Source: Ilumatobacteraceae bacterium (GTDB taxonomy: Bacteria > Actinomycetota > Acidimicrobiia > Acidimicrobiales > Ilumatobacteraceae). From it: a stretch of DNA of 53,965 nucleotides. The notes below the pieces were generated by a model. It was not told the DNA's origin, ran no database searches, and saw only the letters and a list, made by a program, of their open reading frames with translations. Where the stretch lies: assembly GCA_023262255.1 (NCBI GenBank), contig JALRBT010000002.1, positions 1 to 53,965 of the forward strand, given 5' to 3'. Position 1 is the first letter of the stretch. Every line of letters begins with the position of its first letter. Both the position numbers and the translations under genes were made by a program. Shown one piece after another: positions 22,358 to 31,866 of the stretch.

Positions 22358-24219
22358 ACGACACGTCACCGATTCGTCGACCGCGTTCCATGACCACGAG
22401 CGACTTCTTCGGAGCAATCTCCGCGTACGGCGCAACGAAGATGACCGACAACATCCATGCCGGCGACATGCGCAAGCGCATATCGACGATGTTCATGGTG
22501 ATCTTTCTGGTGCTCTCCCTGGTGTACCTGCGGGTGTTCGTGCTTCAAACCGTCAAGGCATCCGAAAATCGAGAGCACAGCGTCAATCAGCGTGTTCGGT
22601 CCAACGTCGTTTTTGCCGAGCGCGGGAGCATCTACGACCGTGACGGGGCGGAGTTGGCGATTCCGATTCCGACGCGCACGATCTTTGCCGATCCCAGGGA
22701 GGTCACCGACCCGATCACCACCGCTCGCGCCTTGGCGATGGTGCTGCAACTTTCGCCCGAGAGCGAGAACAATCTGGCGTCCCGTCTGCAGAACAAGAAG
22801 TCCAGCTTCACCTACGTGATCCGACAAGCCGACACCGCGACCTCAAAAGCGGTGATGGATTTGAAACTCCCAGGTGTGGGTTCGACTCGCGAGAGCGGTC
22901 GCGCGCTGACCACCGAGAGCCTGCGACCGATCGTCGGAAGAACCGACCTCGACGGAGTCGGTATCGGCGGAATCGAGCTGCAGTACGACGACGTACTCAC
23001 CGGCGTGAACGGAAAGTCCGAGCGGCAAGTAAACAGCCGTGGACAGAGCATCGCATCGGCGGACTCCACGTACGTCTCGCCGGTGGACGGCGGGGATCTC
23101 GTCACCACCATTCACCGCGCGCTGCAATTCCAGGTCGACGGCATCCTGCAACAGCAAGTGGAACGGGTGCTCGCGCGTAGTGGTACGGCGATCGTGATGC
23201 ACACGCAAACCGGGGAGATCTACGCGATGTCGAACGTGCGTCGCAACGAGGACGGAACCTACGGCCACAGCTCGGGGAACTTCGCCGCGGTGGAAGCCCA
23301 CGAGCCGGGATCGGTTGCAAAGGTCTTCAGCGTCGCCGCAGCGATCGAGGAAGGAAAGGTCACTCCACAATCCAGTTTCGTGGTGCCCGGCAAACAGGTG
23401 TTCAATCAGGGGACCCAGTGGGAACAGGAGATCAAGGACGCCTACCCGCACAAGACCGAGCCGATGAGCGTGCGCAAGATCCTGGTCGACTCATCCAACT
23501 TGGGAACGATCCAGATTTCGCAGACGCTGAGCACCGAGCGCAACCGACAATGGCTGGCGGCATTCGGATTCGGCGACAAGACGTCGCTGCAGTTTCCGGG
23601 CGAGTCGAAGGGCTTGCTCAAGTTGGCGCGAAACTGGGAAGGTACGGAGAAATTCACGTTCTCGTACGGATACGGGTATGCATCCACCGCCGTTCAGTTG
23701 GTGTCGGCGGTGAACGTGGTCGCGAATGACGGCGTGTACATCGGGCCAAAACTGGTGACTGCAACCGTGAACGATGCCGGCGTGAGCACTGCGACACCCG
23801 ATGCGCCGACGCGGCGCGTCATTTCGAGCGCAACCGCCGCAACCATGCGTTCACTCATGACCGACGTGGTCTGTTACGGAACGGCACAGCTCGCCAAGAT
23901 GCCCGGTCTTTCGGTGGCTGGCAAGACGGGTACCGGCTACATTCGCCAGGACAACGGCACGTATCTGAAGGACGACGGCTCACGCGCATATTTTGCGTCC
24001 TTCGTCGGTTTCCTACCGGCAAACAAGCCCCAGTTCACCGTCCTGGTCTCCATCGACGAACCAGATCCGAGCTCACGTGACCGCTTCGGTGGTACCGCGG
24101 CGGCACCGGTGTTCGCACGTATCGGTCAGGTCATCGTCAACGAGCTGAGTTTGCGGCCGGAACCCGGTGACACCGGATGCATCGGGTCGCGACCAGCAGA
24201 ACTCGGACCGGGGCACTAA
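22354..24219 (+). CDS. ftsI: Division-specific transpeptidase FtsI (PBP3)
   Basis: A 621-residue class B penicillin-binding protein. A cytoplasmic tail of about 45 residues precedes the membrane anchor (MFMVIFLVLSLVYLRVFVL). The pedestal domain begins ERGSIYDRDGAELA. The transpeptidase motifs are complete: SVAK with nucleophile Ser about 320, SSN at about 380 and KTG at about 524 (AGKTGTGYI). It cross-links septal peptidoglycan in the periplasm as partner of FtsW. No PASTA domain is present. The start overlaps ftsL by 4 bases. Confidence 0.92.
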   Translation: MNDTSPIRRPRSMTTSDFFGAISAYGATKMTDNIHAGDMRKRISTMFMVIFLVLSLVYLRVFVLQTVKASENREHSVNQRVRSNVVFAERGSIYDRDGAELAIPIPTRTIFADPREVTDPITTARALAMVLQLSPESENNLASRLQNKKSSFTYVIRQADTATSKAVMDLKLPGVGSTRESGRALTTESLRPIVGRTDLDGVGIGGIELQYDDVLTGVNGKSERQVNSRGQSIASADSTYVSPVDGGDLVTTIHRALQFQVDGILQQQVERVLARSGTAIVMHTQTGEIYAMSNVRRNEDGTYGHSSGNFAAVEAHEPGSVAKVFSVAAAIEEGKVTPQSSFVVPGKQVFNQGTQWEQEIKDAYPHKTEPMSVRKILVDSSNLGTIQISQTLSTERNRQWLAAFGFGDKTSLQFPGESKGLLKLARNWEGTEKFTFSYGYGYASTAVQLVSAVNVVANDGVYIGPKLVTATVNDAGVSTATPDAPTRRVISSATAATMRSLMTDVVCYGTAQLAKMPGLSVAGKTGTGYIRQDNGTYLKDDGSRAYFASFVGFLPANKPQFTVLVSIDEPDPSSRDRFGGTAAAPVFARIGQVIVNELSLRPEPGDTGCIGSRPAELGPGH

Positions 24220-24223
24220 GGCG

Positions 24224-25678
24224 ATGCAGACGCTCGGCGGAGTGCTCGCACGGGTGGGGAGGCCCGGGCGGGGTCGGCCCATCGCATCGGGCTCGATTCC
24301 GTTGATGCGTGTCGAGGGTGATACCGCGGCCATCGTTTCCGACGTCACGAACGACAGTCGCAACGTACGTGCGGGGTCGATATTTTGTTGCGTGCGCGGC
24401 GAACGTTTCGACGGCCACGACTTTGCTCGCGAAGCAGTGCGGTCGGGGGCGGTGGCGCTCTTGGTGGATCACTCCCTGCCCGAGTTGGAGGTCCCACAGA
24501 TCATCGCGACCGACACTCGTGCAGCCGTGGGACACCTGGCTGCAGCATTCCACGATCATCCGAGTAGCAGTGTGGAAGTCGTCGGTGTGACGGGCACCAA
24601 CGGAAAGACCACCACCTCCCACATGTTGGGTGCGATTCTCGAGCATGCGGGTCGGCGCACGACCGTGCTTGGAACCCTGAGCGGCGCGCGAACCACGCCC
24701 GAAGCCCCCGAACTTCAGCGCACCCTCGCCATCGAACGTGACGCCGGGACGCACACCGTGGTGATGGAGGTGTCGTCCCATGCCCTGGCCCTTCAGCGAG
24801 TTGCCGGCATGCACTTTGCGGCCACGATCTTCACCAACCTCGGTCACGATCACCTCGATTTCCACCGCACCCATGACGCGTACTTCGCCGCAAAAGCGAG
24901 CCTCTTCACGCTCGACTACACCTCGCGGGCGATCGTCAATCACGACGATGTCTACGGTCGCAAGATCGCCGAACAAACGGACGTGCCGGTGACCCCGTTC
25001 GGCAGCGACGATGCCGACGATGTCCGTCGGGTGGTTGGTGGAAGCAGTTTCACCTGGAGGGGTACGCGAATCCACTGCGCGGTCGGGGGAGACTTCAACG
25101 TGCTCAATGCCCTGGCCGCGGCGACCACGGCGGCTGAACTTGGAATCACCCCCGAGCACATCGCTGCCGGGCTGGCCACCATGAAACAAATTCCCGGACG
25201 ATTCGAGGTGGTGCAACACGACGGCAACTTCGCCGTGGTGGTGGACTACGCGCACACGCCCGAGGCATTGCGCAACGTCCTCAATTCGGCACGCGATCTG
25301 CTTGACGCCGAGGTGGGGGCGAAGGTCACCGCGGTGTTCGGTTGCGGCGGAGATCGGGATCCGAGCAAGCGTGCGGAGATGGGGGAGGCCGCTTGTGTGG
25401 CCGACCGGATCATCGTGACGAGCGACAATCCCCGCAACGAGTCGCCGGAGGCCATCGTTGCGGCGATCGTGACGGGTATCCCGGATTCGCACCATGGTCG
25501 GTTGGTGATCGAGATCGATCGTCGACGAGCCATCGAGATCGCGTGTTCGACGGCAGAAGCGGGAGACGTGGTCGTCATAGCCGGCCGCGGTCATGAGGCG
25601 ACGCAAACCATCGCCGGTGTCGAAGTTCCGTTCGGCGACGCCGACGTTGCACGCCAGATTCTGGGGGCAGGAAAGTGA
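24224..25678 (+). CDS. murE: UDP-MurNAc-tripeptide synthetase MurE (meso-DAP type)
   Basis: The start ATG 24224 lies 4 bases after the ftsI stop; the track start at 24167 is inside ftsI. The 484-residue ligase has the ATP loop GVTGTNGKTTTSHM, the Mg/substrate region EVSSHALALQRV and NLGHDHLDFHRT, and the C-terminal DNPRNESPEAI. DNPR is the diagnostic meso-diaminopimelate motif, so the wall should be of the A1-gamma DAP type. It adds the third residue of the stem peptide in the cytoplasm. MurF, which normally follows, is absent; mraY follows with a GTGA overlap. Confidence 0.93.
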   Translation: MQTLGGVLARVGRPGRGRPIASGSIPLMRVEGDTAAIVSDVTNDSRNVRAGSIFCCVRGERFDGHDFAREAVRSGAVALLVDHSLPELEVPQIIATDTRAAVGHLAAAFHDHPSSSVEVVGVTGTNGKTTTSHMLGAILEHAGRRTTVLGTLSGARTTPEAPELQRTLAIERDAGTHTVVMEVSSHALALQRVAGMHFAATIFTNLGHDHLDFHRTHDAYFAAKASLFTLDYTSRAIVNHDDVYGRKIAEQTDVPVTPFGSDDADDVRRVVGGSSFTWRGTRIHCAVGGDFNVLNALAAATTAAELGITPEHIAAGLATMKQIPGRFEVVQHDGNFAVVVDYAHTPEALRNVLNSARDLLDAEVGAKVTAVFGCGGDRDPSKRAEMGEAACVADRIIVTSDNPRNESPEAIVAAIVTGIPDSHHGRLVIEIDRRRAIEIACSTAEAGDVVVIAGRGHEATQTIAGVEVPFGDADVARQILGAGK

Positions 25679-26742
25679 TCGCGATCCTCATGGCGGGTGC
25701 CATTGCCATCGTCCTGTCCATCACGTTCACTCGGGCGTTGATGTGGTTCTTCTCCCGATTGGGTAAGGGTCAGCCCATCCTCGGCGCAGAGGATCGCGGA
25801 CCGACCCACCACATGCACAAGCAGGGCACACCAACCATGGGCGGCATCGCAATCCTGCTCGCGGCATTCGTCGGATGGCTCATTCCACACGCTCGTGAAG
25901 GCTTGGTCTTTTCCGACCAGGCGTTGTTCATGTGGCTCGCCATCGTGATCCTCGCGGCGATTGGCTTTCTCGACGACTACCTGAAGGTCCGACGCCAACA
26001 CAACCGGGGAATCTTCTGGAAGAAAAAGGGCTGGATCACCTTCGGCATCGTCGTGGTGCTGATGTGGTTGATCGCCACGCAAACGGGTGTCAGCGAAACC
26101 ATCTCCTTCACCCGCGCGGAGGTGCCGGGTTGGGACGTGAGCACGCCCGTCTGGGTCATCTGGACGGCACTCATGGTGTGGGCCACGACCAATGCGGTGA
26201 ACGTGACCGACGGTCTCGATGGTCTGGCGGCTGGATCCGCGATGTTCGGTTTCGGGGCGTTCGGGCTCATCGCCTACTTCGCATTCCGAAATTCCGACAT
26301 CTACTCGTCGATGGTGAATCCGCTGGATCTGGCGGTTCTCGCGGCCGCGATGGCCGGGGCGTGCGGCGGATTCCTCTGGTGGAACGCGGCTCCCGCCCGA
26401 ATCATCATGGGCGATGTCGGTGCCCTCGGCATCGGTGCGGCACTCGGTTTGCTTGCGGTCACGACGAACACGCACTTCTTGTTGCCGATCATTTGCGGTA
26501 TCAACGTGATGGAGGCGGGCTCCGTCGCTGTTCAGATGGGCGTGTTCAAAGCCAGCGGACGCAAGAAGCGCCTCTTCAAGATGTCCCCAATCCACCACCA
26601 CTTCGAACTGTCGGGGTGGCCCGAGACGACGGTGATCATTCGCTTCTGGTTGCTCGCCGCGTTGTGCGTTGCCGCCGGTGTCGCCCTCTTCATCGCCGAC
26701 TTCACGAACGAGATTCGACTCATCGGCGACGCGGTGTTGTGA
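25675..26742 (+). CDS. mraY: Phospho-MurNAc-pentapeptide translocase MraY
   Basis: A 355-residue polytopic membrane enzyme that transfers phospho-MurNAc-pentapeptide to undecaprenyl phosphate, making lipid I. Hallmarks are PTHHMHKQGTPTMGGIAIL, IGFLDDYLKV, NAVNVTDGLDGLAAG and the histidine motif SPIHHHFELSGWPE. About ten membrane helices are visible. The start is GTG 25675, overlapping the murE stop. The first His-rich loop reads THHMHKQGT rather than the common THxxKxGT, a small variation. Confidence 0.93.
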   Translation: MIAILMAGAIAIVLSITFTRALMWFFSRLGKGQPILGAEDRGPTHHMHKQGTPTMGGIAILLAAFVGWLIPHAREGLVFSDQALFMWLAIVILAAIGFLDDYLKVRRQHNRGIFWKKKGWITFGIVVVLMWLIATQTGVSETISFTRAEVPGWDVSTPVWVIWTALMVWATTNAVNVTDGLDGLAAGSAMFGFGAFGLIAYFAFRNSDIYSSMVNPLDLAVLAAAMAGACGGFLWWNAAPARIIMGDVGALGIGAALGLLAVTTNTHFLLPIICGINVMEAGSVAVQMGVFKASGRKKRLFKMSPIHHHFELSGWPETTVIIRFWLLAALCVAAGVALFIADFTNEIRLIGDAVL

Positions 26743-26755
26743 TGGAGGGCACGCA

Positions 26756-28093
26756 GTGACCACGCTCGTCTACGGACTTGCCGTCGCCGGTCGAAGCACC
26801 GCGCGATTCCTTGCGGCGCAGGGCGAGCGACTCATCGTCGCCGACGATCGCGTATCCGAAGAGCACCAGTCGTTTGCAACGTCCATCGGTGCGGAGCTGC
26901 ACCAAGGTCCCGATGCGGCCATGGCCTGCGCGCGGCGGATGGGGGAGTTCGTGCAGGTTGCACCGAGCCCGGGAATTCCCGAGTCGCATCCGATCATCGC
27001 GAGTGCGTTACGAGCCAAGGTGGAACTCGTCTCGGAGATCGAACTCGCGTATCGTAACGAACGGGCCGGCGGTGCACCCCGCCCGATCGTCGCGATCACG
27101 GGAACCGACGGCAAGACCACCACGACGTTGATGGCGGCGGCGATGTTGTCGGCATCGGGTCGGCGGGCCGCCGCGGTGGGCAACACGGAAACTCCTTGGG
27201 TCGAGGCTCTCGACGAAGCACACGATGCCTATGCCGTCGAGTGCTCCAGTTTCCGTCTCCATTACACACGCGACTTTCGAGCCGAGGCCGCAACGTGGCT
27301 CAACCTGGCCCCCGACCATCTTGATTGGCATCGCGACCTCGAGTCGTATCGGCGAGCCAAGGAGCGAATCTGGTGTGCGGCGCGTAGCGGTGACGTCGCG
27401 GTTGCACCGATTCGCGATCAGGCCATCCTGGCAAGCGCACGAAGAACTGCAGCGAGAGTGGTCACGTTCGGACTGAAGAACGCCGATTACCGGGTGGAAA
27501 ACGACGCACTCGTCGGGCCGCACGGTCGCATCGTCGACGTGGGTCAACTCGGTCGCGCATTGCCGCACGATCTGACGAACGCACTGGCGGCGAGTGCGCT
27601 GGTGCTGGAGTCGGGGCTCGGCACGGTGGAAGGTGTCGCCAATGCGTTGGCGCGGTACCAGCACGCGCCGCATCGCATTCAGTTCGTCGCCGAGATCGAC
27701 GGCGTGTCGTACTACAACGACAGCAAGGCCACCAGCCCACACGCCGCACAGGCCGCTCTGACGTCGTTCGACCGAATCGTGCTCATCGCCGGAGGCAAGA
27801 ACAAGGGTCTCGACCTGTCGTCCATGGCCAGTCAGCCGCAACGCATGCGTGCGGTGGTGGCAACCGGCCACTCGGCGGATCTCGTCGCCGAGGCGTTCGC
27901 TGGCGTGTGCACGGTCGTCCGCGCAACCAGCATGGAGGAAGCGGTGCGAGCGGCACAACGGAGCGCAGAACCGGGCGACGTGGTCCTGTTGTCGCCGGGG
28001 TGTACGAGTTACGACTGGTACTCGAATTACGGCGAGCGCGGCGATGACTTCGCGCGGTGCGTCCAAGATCTCACGAAGGAGAAGGCAACATGA
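26756..28093 (+). CDS. murD: UDP-MurNAc-alanine D-glutamate ligase MurD
   Basis: The GTG at 26756 (VTTLVYGLAVAGRSTARF) has GGAGG at good spacing and follows mraY by 13 bases; the track start is inside mraY. The 445-residue Mur ligase has an N-terminal UDP-binding loop, the ATP motif AITGTDGKTTTTLM, and the downstream NLAPDHLDWHRDLESY and YNDSKATSPHAA. The latter NDSKATN-type segment is typical of MurD. It adds D-glutamate in the cytoplasm. The stop overlaps ftsW (ATGA). Confidence 0.92.
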   Translation: MTTLVYGLAVAGRSTARFLAAQGERLIVADDRVSEEHQSFATSIGAELHQGPDAAMACARRMGEFVQVAPSPGIPESHPIIASALRAKVELVSEIELAYRNERAGGAPRPIVAITGTDGKTTTTLMAAAMLSASGRRAAAVGNTETPWVEALDEAHDAYAVECSSFRLHYTRDFRAEAATWLNLAPDHLDWHRDLESYRRAKERIWCAARSGDVAVAPIRDQAILASARRTAARVVTFGLKNADYRVENDALVGPHGRIVDVGQLGRALPHDLTNALAASALVLESGLGTVEGVANALARYQHAPHRIQFVAEIDGVSYYNDSKATSPHAAQAALTSFDRIVLIAGGKNKGLDLSSMASQPQRMRAVVATGHSADLVAEAFAGVCTVVRATSMEEAVRAAQRSAEPGDVVLLSPGCTSYDWYSNYGERGDDFARCVQDLTKEKAT

Positions 28094-29289
28094 CGACGGT
28101 AAGTGCAGACCCCTCGGGTTCCATCTCGATCCCATCATTGCGCGAACGTCGGCGAGCGGTGCTCGCCGGGCGACGCTTGAGCGGGAACGTCGGTTCCGAA
28201 ACCCAGCCGGGAAAACTCTTCTACGGAATCCTCCTCATCGTCACCGTGTTGGTGGCCCTCGGCCTCGTCATGGTGCTCTCCGCGTCGTCGATCGTGTCAG
28301 TCAACAATGGCGGCTCGGCGTTCACCATGTTCCTCAAACAATTGATGTGGGCGTTCTTTGGAGTGATCGTGGCGTTGGGCACCTATCGGATGCCGTACCG
28401 CGCGTGGCAGCGACTCAACAAGCCGATGCTCACCTTCGTCATCGGATTGAACCTGTTGCCATTGAGTCCGCTCGGCATCACCGTGAACGGTGCGCGGGCA
28501 TGGGTGGAGATGGGGCCGATCAGATTCCAGCCCTCCGAATTGCTCAAGTTTGCCCTCATCATCTACCTCACGAACAACCTGGGTCGTCGTCAGCGCGAAC
28601 TCACCGATTTCAAGCGCACGTTCCGTCCGGCGGTGTTTGCGTGGCTGGTGGCGGCCGGACTTGCCATGGTGCAGAGCGATCTCGGGGCGGCCATCGTCCT
28701 GTCGGGGATTGCCTTCACGGTGTTGTACATGGCTGGTTGCCCGGTGCGGTGGATCGGGGTGACCGCAGTCGGTGCTGCGTTACTTGGTGTCGGATACGTC
28801 CTCACCTCGGCATCTCGCCAGAGTCGCTGGACGGCCTTCCTCGACATCGAAGGAAATCGTGAGCACACCAGTTACCAGGTGTGGCAGTCGATCATCAGTA
28901 TCTCCAATGGCGGCATGCTGGGTGTCGGGCCCGGGGCTGGCACCAGCAAATGGGGATACGTGCCGCTCGCCCACAGTGACTTCATCTTCACGGTGATTGC
29001 GGAGGAATTCGGTTTGTTCGGGTCCACCCTCGTAATCGGGGGATTCTTCCTGCTCACGTTCTTCGGCTTCGTCGTGGCGATGCGCGCGCCCGACTATTCC
29101 GGTGCGCTCCTGGCCGCGGGAATCACGGTGTGGTTCGCCGTTCAGGCGCTCATCAACATCGGCGGTGTGGTCGGTGTCATTCCGGTCACCGGCTTGACGC
29201 TGCCACTGATCTCCTACGGCGGAAGTTCGCTCCTCATCACGTTGGGTGCTGCCGGGTTGCTGCTGAACATTGCGCGAAAGGTTTCGTGA
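28090..29289 (+). CDS. ftsW: SEDS glycosyltransferase FtsW
   Basis: A 399-residue polytopic SEDS protein that polymerises septal glycan from lipid II together with FtsI. The real start is ATG 28090, overlapping the murD stop. After a cytoplasmic tail of about 45 residues come ten membrane helices. Conserved pieces are GLVMVLSASSIVS, the loop NGARAWVEMGPIRFQPSELLK (quoted in part), QSDLGAAIVLSG and the C-terminal PLISYGGSSLLI. It could be RodA by fold, but its place between murD and murG identifies FtsW. Confidence 0.92.
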   Translation: MTTVSADPSGSISIPSLRERRRAVLAGRRLSGNVGSETQPGKLFYGILLIVTVLVALGLVMVLSASSIVSVNNGGSAFTMFLKQLMWAFFGVIVALGTYRMPYRAWQRLNKPMLTFVIGLNLLPLSPLGITVNGARAWVEMGPIRFQPSELLKFALIIYLTNNLGRRQRELTDFKRTFRPAVFAWLVAAGLAMVQSDLGAAIVLSGIAFTVLYMAGCPVRWIGVTAVGAALLGVGYVLTSASRQSRWTAFLDIEGNREHTSYQVWQSIISISNGGMLGVGPGAGTSKWGYVPLAHSDFIFTVIAEEFGLFGSTLVIGGFFLLTFFGFVVAMRAPDYSGALLAAGITVWFAVQALINIGGVVGVIPVTGLTLPLISYGGSSLLITLGAAGLLLNIARKVS

Positions 29290-29335
29290 CCGCCCGACGC
29301 GGCCACGGCACAGCGGTAGCGTTCGACGCAGTCTC

Positions 29336-30484
29336 GTGACGACAGCGAACATCCCTTCGTCGCCCAAAGTCTTTGCCGTCATCGCCGGCGGCGGAACCGC
29401 GGGCCACATCGTTCCTGCACTGGCGATTGCCGAGCAGTTGGTCGGCGGCGGTCGGGCGCCGCGGTCCATTGCATTCGTGGCGTCGCAGCGCTCCAGCGAT
29501 GTCCAACTGCTGGCCGGAACCGAACATCCACGTCTCCTGCTCAACGTCGATGGTCTACAGCGGAGCCTGAAGCCGGGCGCGGTGTGGCGCACGATGCTTG
29601 CCGCTCCCAAGATGGTCGTGGCAACGGCGCGGGCCACGAGGCAACTTCGACGTTGGCAGCCTCGAGTGGTGGTGAGTGTCGGCGGCTTCGCGAGCGAACC
29701 TGCCGTGCGTGCCGCGGGTGCGCTGCGAATACCCGTCGTCGTGGTGAGTTACGACCGGCATCCCGGACTGGCCACGCGTCGTCAAGCCCGCAAGGCGGTC
29801 GCGGTAGCGGCGGCGTTCGCAGGTTCGACGCTTCCCGGGGCGGTGCACACTGGCGCACCCGTACGAAGCGACGTGCGCCAACTCGCGCGCGACGCCGCCG
29901 TAACCGCCTCCCAACGCGCACGGGCCGCATCCGTCTTCGGGATCGATCCAGCCCGACGAATCGTGGTGGTCATGGGTGGTTCGCTCGGGTCGCGCGTCAT
30001 CAACGACGCCATCGAGCGGTTCGTGCAGAAGCACTCCGCGCGAACGGACCTTGCGGTGCTGCATTTGGTGGGTGAGCGCTACATGAGCGAGTCGCCCCCA
30101 TCTCCCGCCGGTGCCAGCCTGCAAAACGTCCGCCGCGCACGCCATGATGTGATGGCCGATGTGTGGCAGATTGCCGACGTAGTGGTGTGCCGCGCCGGCG
30201 CGAGCACGATCGCCGAACTGGTGACGGTTGGCTGCGCCGCGCTGATCATTCCATGGGCTCAGGCAGCCGACGACCACCAACGTCTCAATGCGCACTGGCT
30301 GGGTACGAACGGGGCGGCACTCGTCCTCGAGGAGACGGACCTCGAGTTGCAGTTCGACCGACGATTGCTGGGCATCATCGACGATGATGCCCAGCGCGAA
30401 CGGCTGCAGGCGGCGTCACGTGCATTGGGCGAGTTGAATCGGTCCGCGGCAATCGGCTCGCTCATCGAATCGGTGGCGCAATGA
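29336..30484 (+). CDS. murG: Lipid II synthase MurG
   Basis: The GTG at 29336 (VTTANIPSSPKVFAV) is preferred to the track start inside ftsW. The 382-residue GT-B enzyme has GGGTAGHIVPALAIAEQL at the N-terminus, VVVSVGGFASEPAVRAA, and in the donor domain RAGASTIAELVTVGCAALIIP (quoted in part). It adds GlcNAc to lipid I on the inner membrane face. The 46-base gap before it contains TAGCGT at 29317, a possible internal -10 element. A perfect 13-bp inverted repeat lies near the 3' end of the gene. It is coupled to murC by ATGA. Confidence 0.9.
   Translation: MTTANIPSSPKVFAVIAGGGTAGHIVPALAIAEQLVGGGRAPRSIAFVASQRSSDVQLLAGTEHPRLLLNVDGLQRSLKPGAVWRTMLAAPKMVVATARATRQLRRWQPRVVVSVGGFASEPAVRAAGALRIPVVVVSYDRHPGLATRRQARKAVAVAAAFAGSTLPGAVHTGAPVRSDVRQLARDAAVTASQRARAASVFGIDPARRIVVVMGGSLGSRVINDAIERFVQKHSARTDLAVLHLVGERYMSESPPSPAGASLQNVRRARHDVMADVWQIADVVVCRAGASTIAELVTVGCAALIIPWAQAADDHQRLNAHWLGTNGAALVLEETDLELQFDRRLLGIIDDDAQRERLQAASRALGELNRSAAIGSLIESVAQ
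30367..30395. repeat. Perfect 13-bp inverted repeat inside murG
   Basis: GCTGGGCATCATC, then GAC, then the exact reverse complement GATGATGCCCAGC. It encodes LLGIIDDDAQR in the C-terminal domain. No T-run follows, so it is not a standard terminator. Confidence 0.75.
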
Positions 30485-31866
30485 CGCATCCGGGTCGAAT
30501 CCACATCGTGGGTGTCGGCGGCCCGGGCACGAGCGCCATCGCCATCGTCCTTGCCGAGATGGGTGTGGTGGTGTCGGGGAGCGACGTTCGCGAGTCGCCG
30601 GTGCTGGAGCGATTGCGTGCCCGCGGCGTGCGTGTCAACGTTCCGCACGACCCGACGTCGATACTCGGTTGCGACGTCGTGACGCATTCCGCCGCCGTAC
30701 GAAGTGGAAACGTGGAGTTACGTGCGGCGACCGACGCGAACGTTCCGGTGTGGACGCGAGCCACGATGCTCGCATGGATTACTCGTCAGCGACCAACGAT
30801 CGCCGTTGCCGGCACGCACGGAAAGACCACCACCACCACGTTGCTGACCTTGGCACTGCGTCAGGCGGGAATGGACCCCGGATACCTGATCGGGGCCGAC
30901 GTTCCCCAGTTGGACCAGAGCGCACACTGGGGACGGGACATGTTCGTCGTTGAAGCCGACGAGAGCGATTCCAGTCATCTGGCGATAGCACCTCAGGCCG
31001 GCATCCTCACCAACGTGGACGTCGACCATCTCGATGAGCACGGATCCTTCGACGGCATCGTGGACTCGTTCGACCGATACCTCGGGGCGATTCCCGGTGC
31101 CAAGGTCGTATGCGGGGACGATCCGCACGCACTGCGCCTCGCCCGCATGCACGCGGCGCGCACCTACGGAGTGAATGCGGCCGATGGCAGCGCGCTCGAC
31201 GTCACTGCGACCGACCTGCACTTTGCCGACGGCGCCACCACGTTCGTAGTGCACTCGCCGTGGGGTCGGGCGAACGTGTCGATTCCGCTTCGTGGTGTTC
31301 ACAACGTTCGCAATTGTCTGGCAGCGATCACGATGGCGGGAGAGTTCGGTGTGGAACCGTGGGTGGCGGCCGCTGCATTCGGTGATTTCGCAGGGGTGAA
31401 ACGACGGTTCGAGACTCGCGCCACACATGGCGGGGCGACCTTCGTCGATGACTACGCGCACCTGCCCGCGGAGATCGCGGCCGTGCTCGCGGGTGTGCGA
31501 GCGGATCGTTGCGGGTGGAAGCGTGTCGTGGCGGTGTTCCAGCCGAACCGGTTCAACCGCATGGCGGTGATGTCAGAAACGTACCGCGATGCATTCGTCG
31601 ATGCCGATGTCGTCTTCATCACCGACGTGTATGCATCGGGAACCGAGCGAATCGACGGCGTCACGGGGGAGTTGGTGGTCGATGCCGTTCGTGCCGCCCA
31701 TCCGACGCTGCGCGTGGAATGGTGTGCCCAACGTGCCGACTTGGTGGATTTCGTCGCCAAGGAAGTTCGCGACGGTGACATCTGCATCTCCATGGGCTGC
31801 GGCGACATCGAAACATTCCCCGACGAGGTGGTGGCCCGTCGGCGAGACTTGACACGTGCCAACTGA
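30481..31866 (+). CDS. murC: UDP-MurNAc-L-alanine ligase MurC
   Basis: A 461-residue Mur ligase. The N-terminal UDP loop reads IHIVGVGGPGTSAIAIVLAE and the ATP motif VAGTHGKTTTTTLL. VEADESDSSHLAIAP, NVDVDHLDEHGSF and FVDDYAHLPAEIAAVL complete the MurC pattern. It attaches L-alanine to UDP-MurNAc in the cytoplasm. The glycine loop GGPGTSAIA differs from the usual GGIGMSGIA. The start overlaps murG, and the last codons overlap the GTG of murB-ftsQ by 11 bases. Confidence 0.92.
   Translation: MTHPGRIHIVGVGGPGTSAIAIVLAEMGVVVSGSDVRESPVLERLRARGVRVNVPHDPTSILGCDVVTHSAAVRSGNVELRAATDANVPVWTRATMLAWITRQRPTIAVAGTHGKTTTTTLLTLALRQAGMDPGYLIGADVPQLDQSAHWGRDMFVVEADESDSSHLAIAPQAGILTNVDVDHLDEHGSFDGIVDSFDRYLGAIPGAKVVCGDDPHALRLARMHAARTYGVNAADGSALDVTATDLHFADGATTFVVHSPWGRANVSIPLRGVHNVRNCLAAITMAGEFGVEPWVAAAAFGDFAGVKRRFETRATHGGATFVDDYAHLPAEIAAVLAGVRADRCGWKRVVAVFQPNRFNRMAVMSETYRDAFVDADVVFITDVYASGTERIDGVTGELVVDAVRAAHPTLRVEWCAQRADLVDFVAKEVRDGDICISMGCGDIETFPDEVVARRRDLTRAN

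Noticed and set aside
24137-25606. 489-residue - strand ORF antisense to murE
   Set aside because: It is a GC-driven shadow frame with His/Arg-rich composition.
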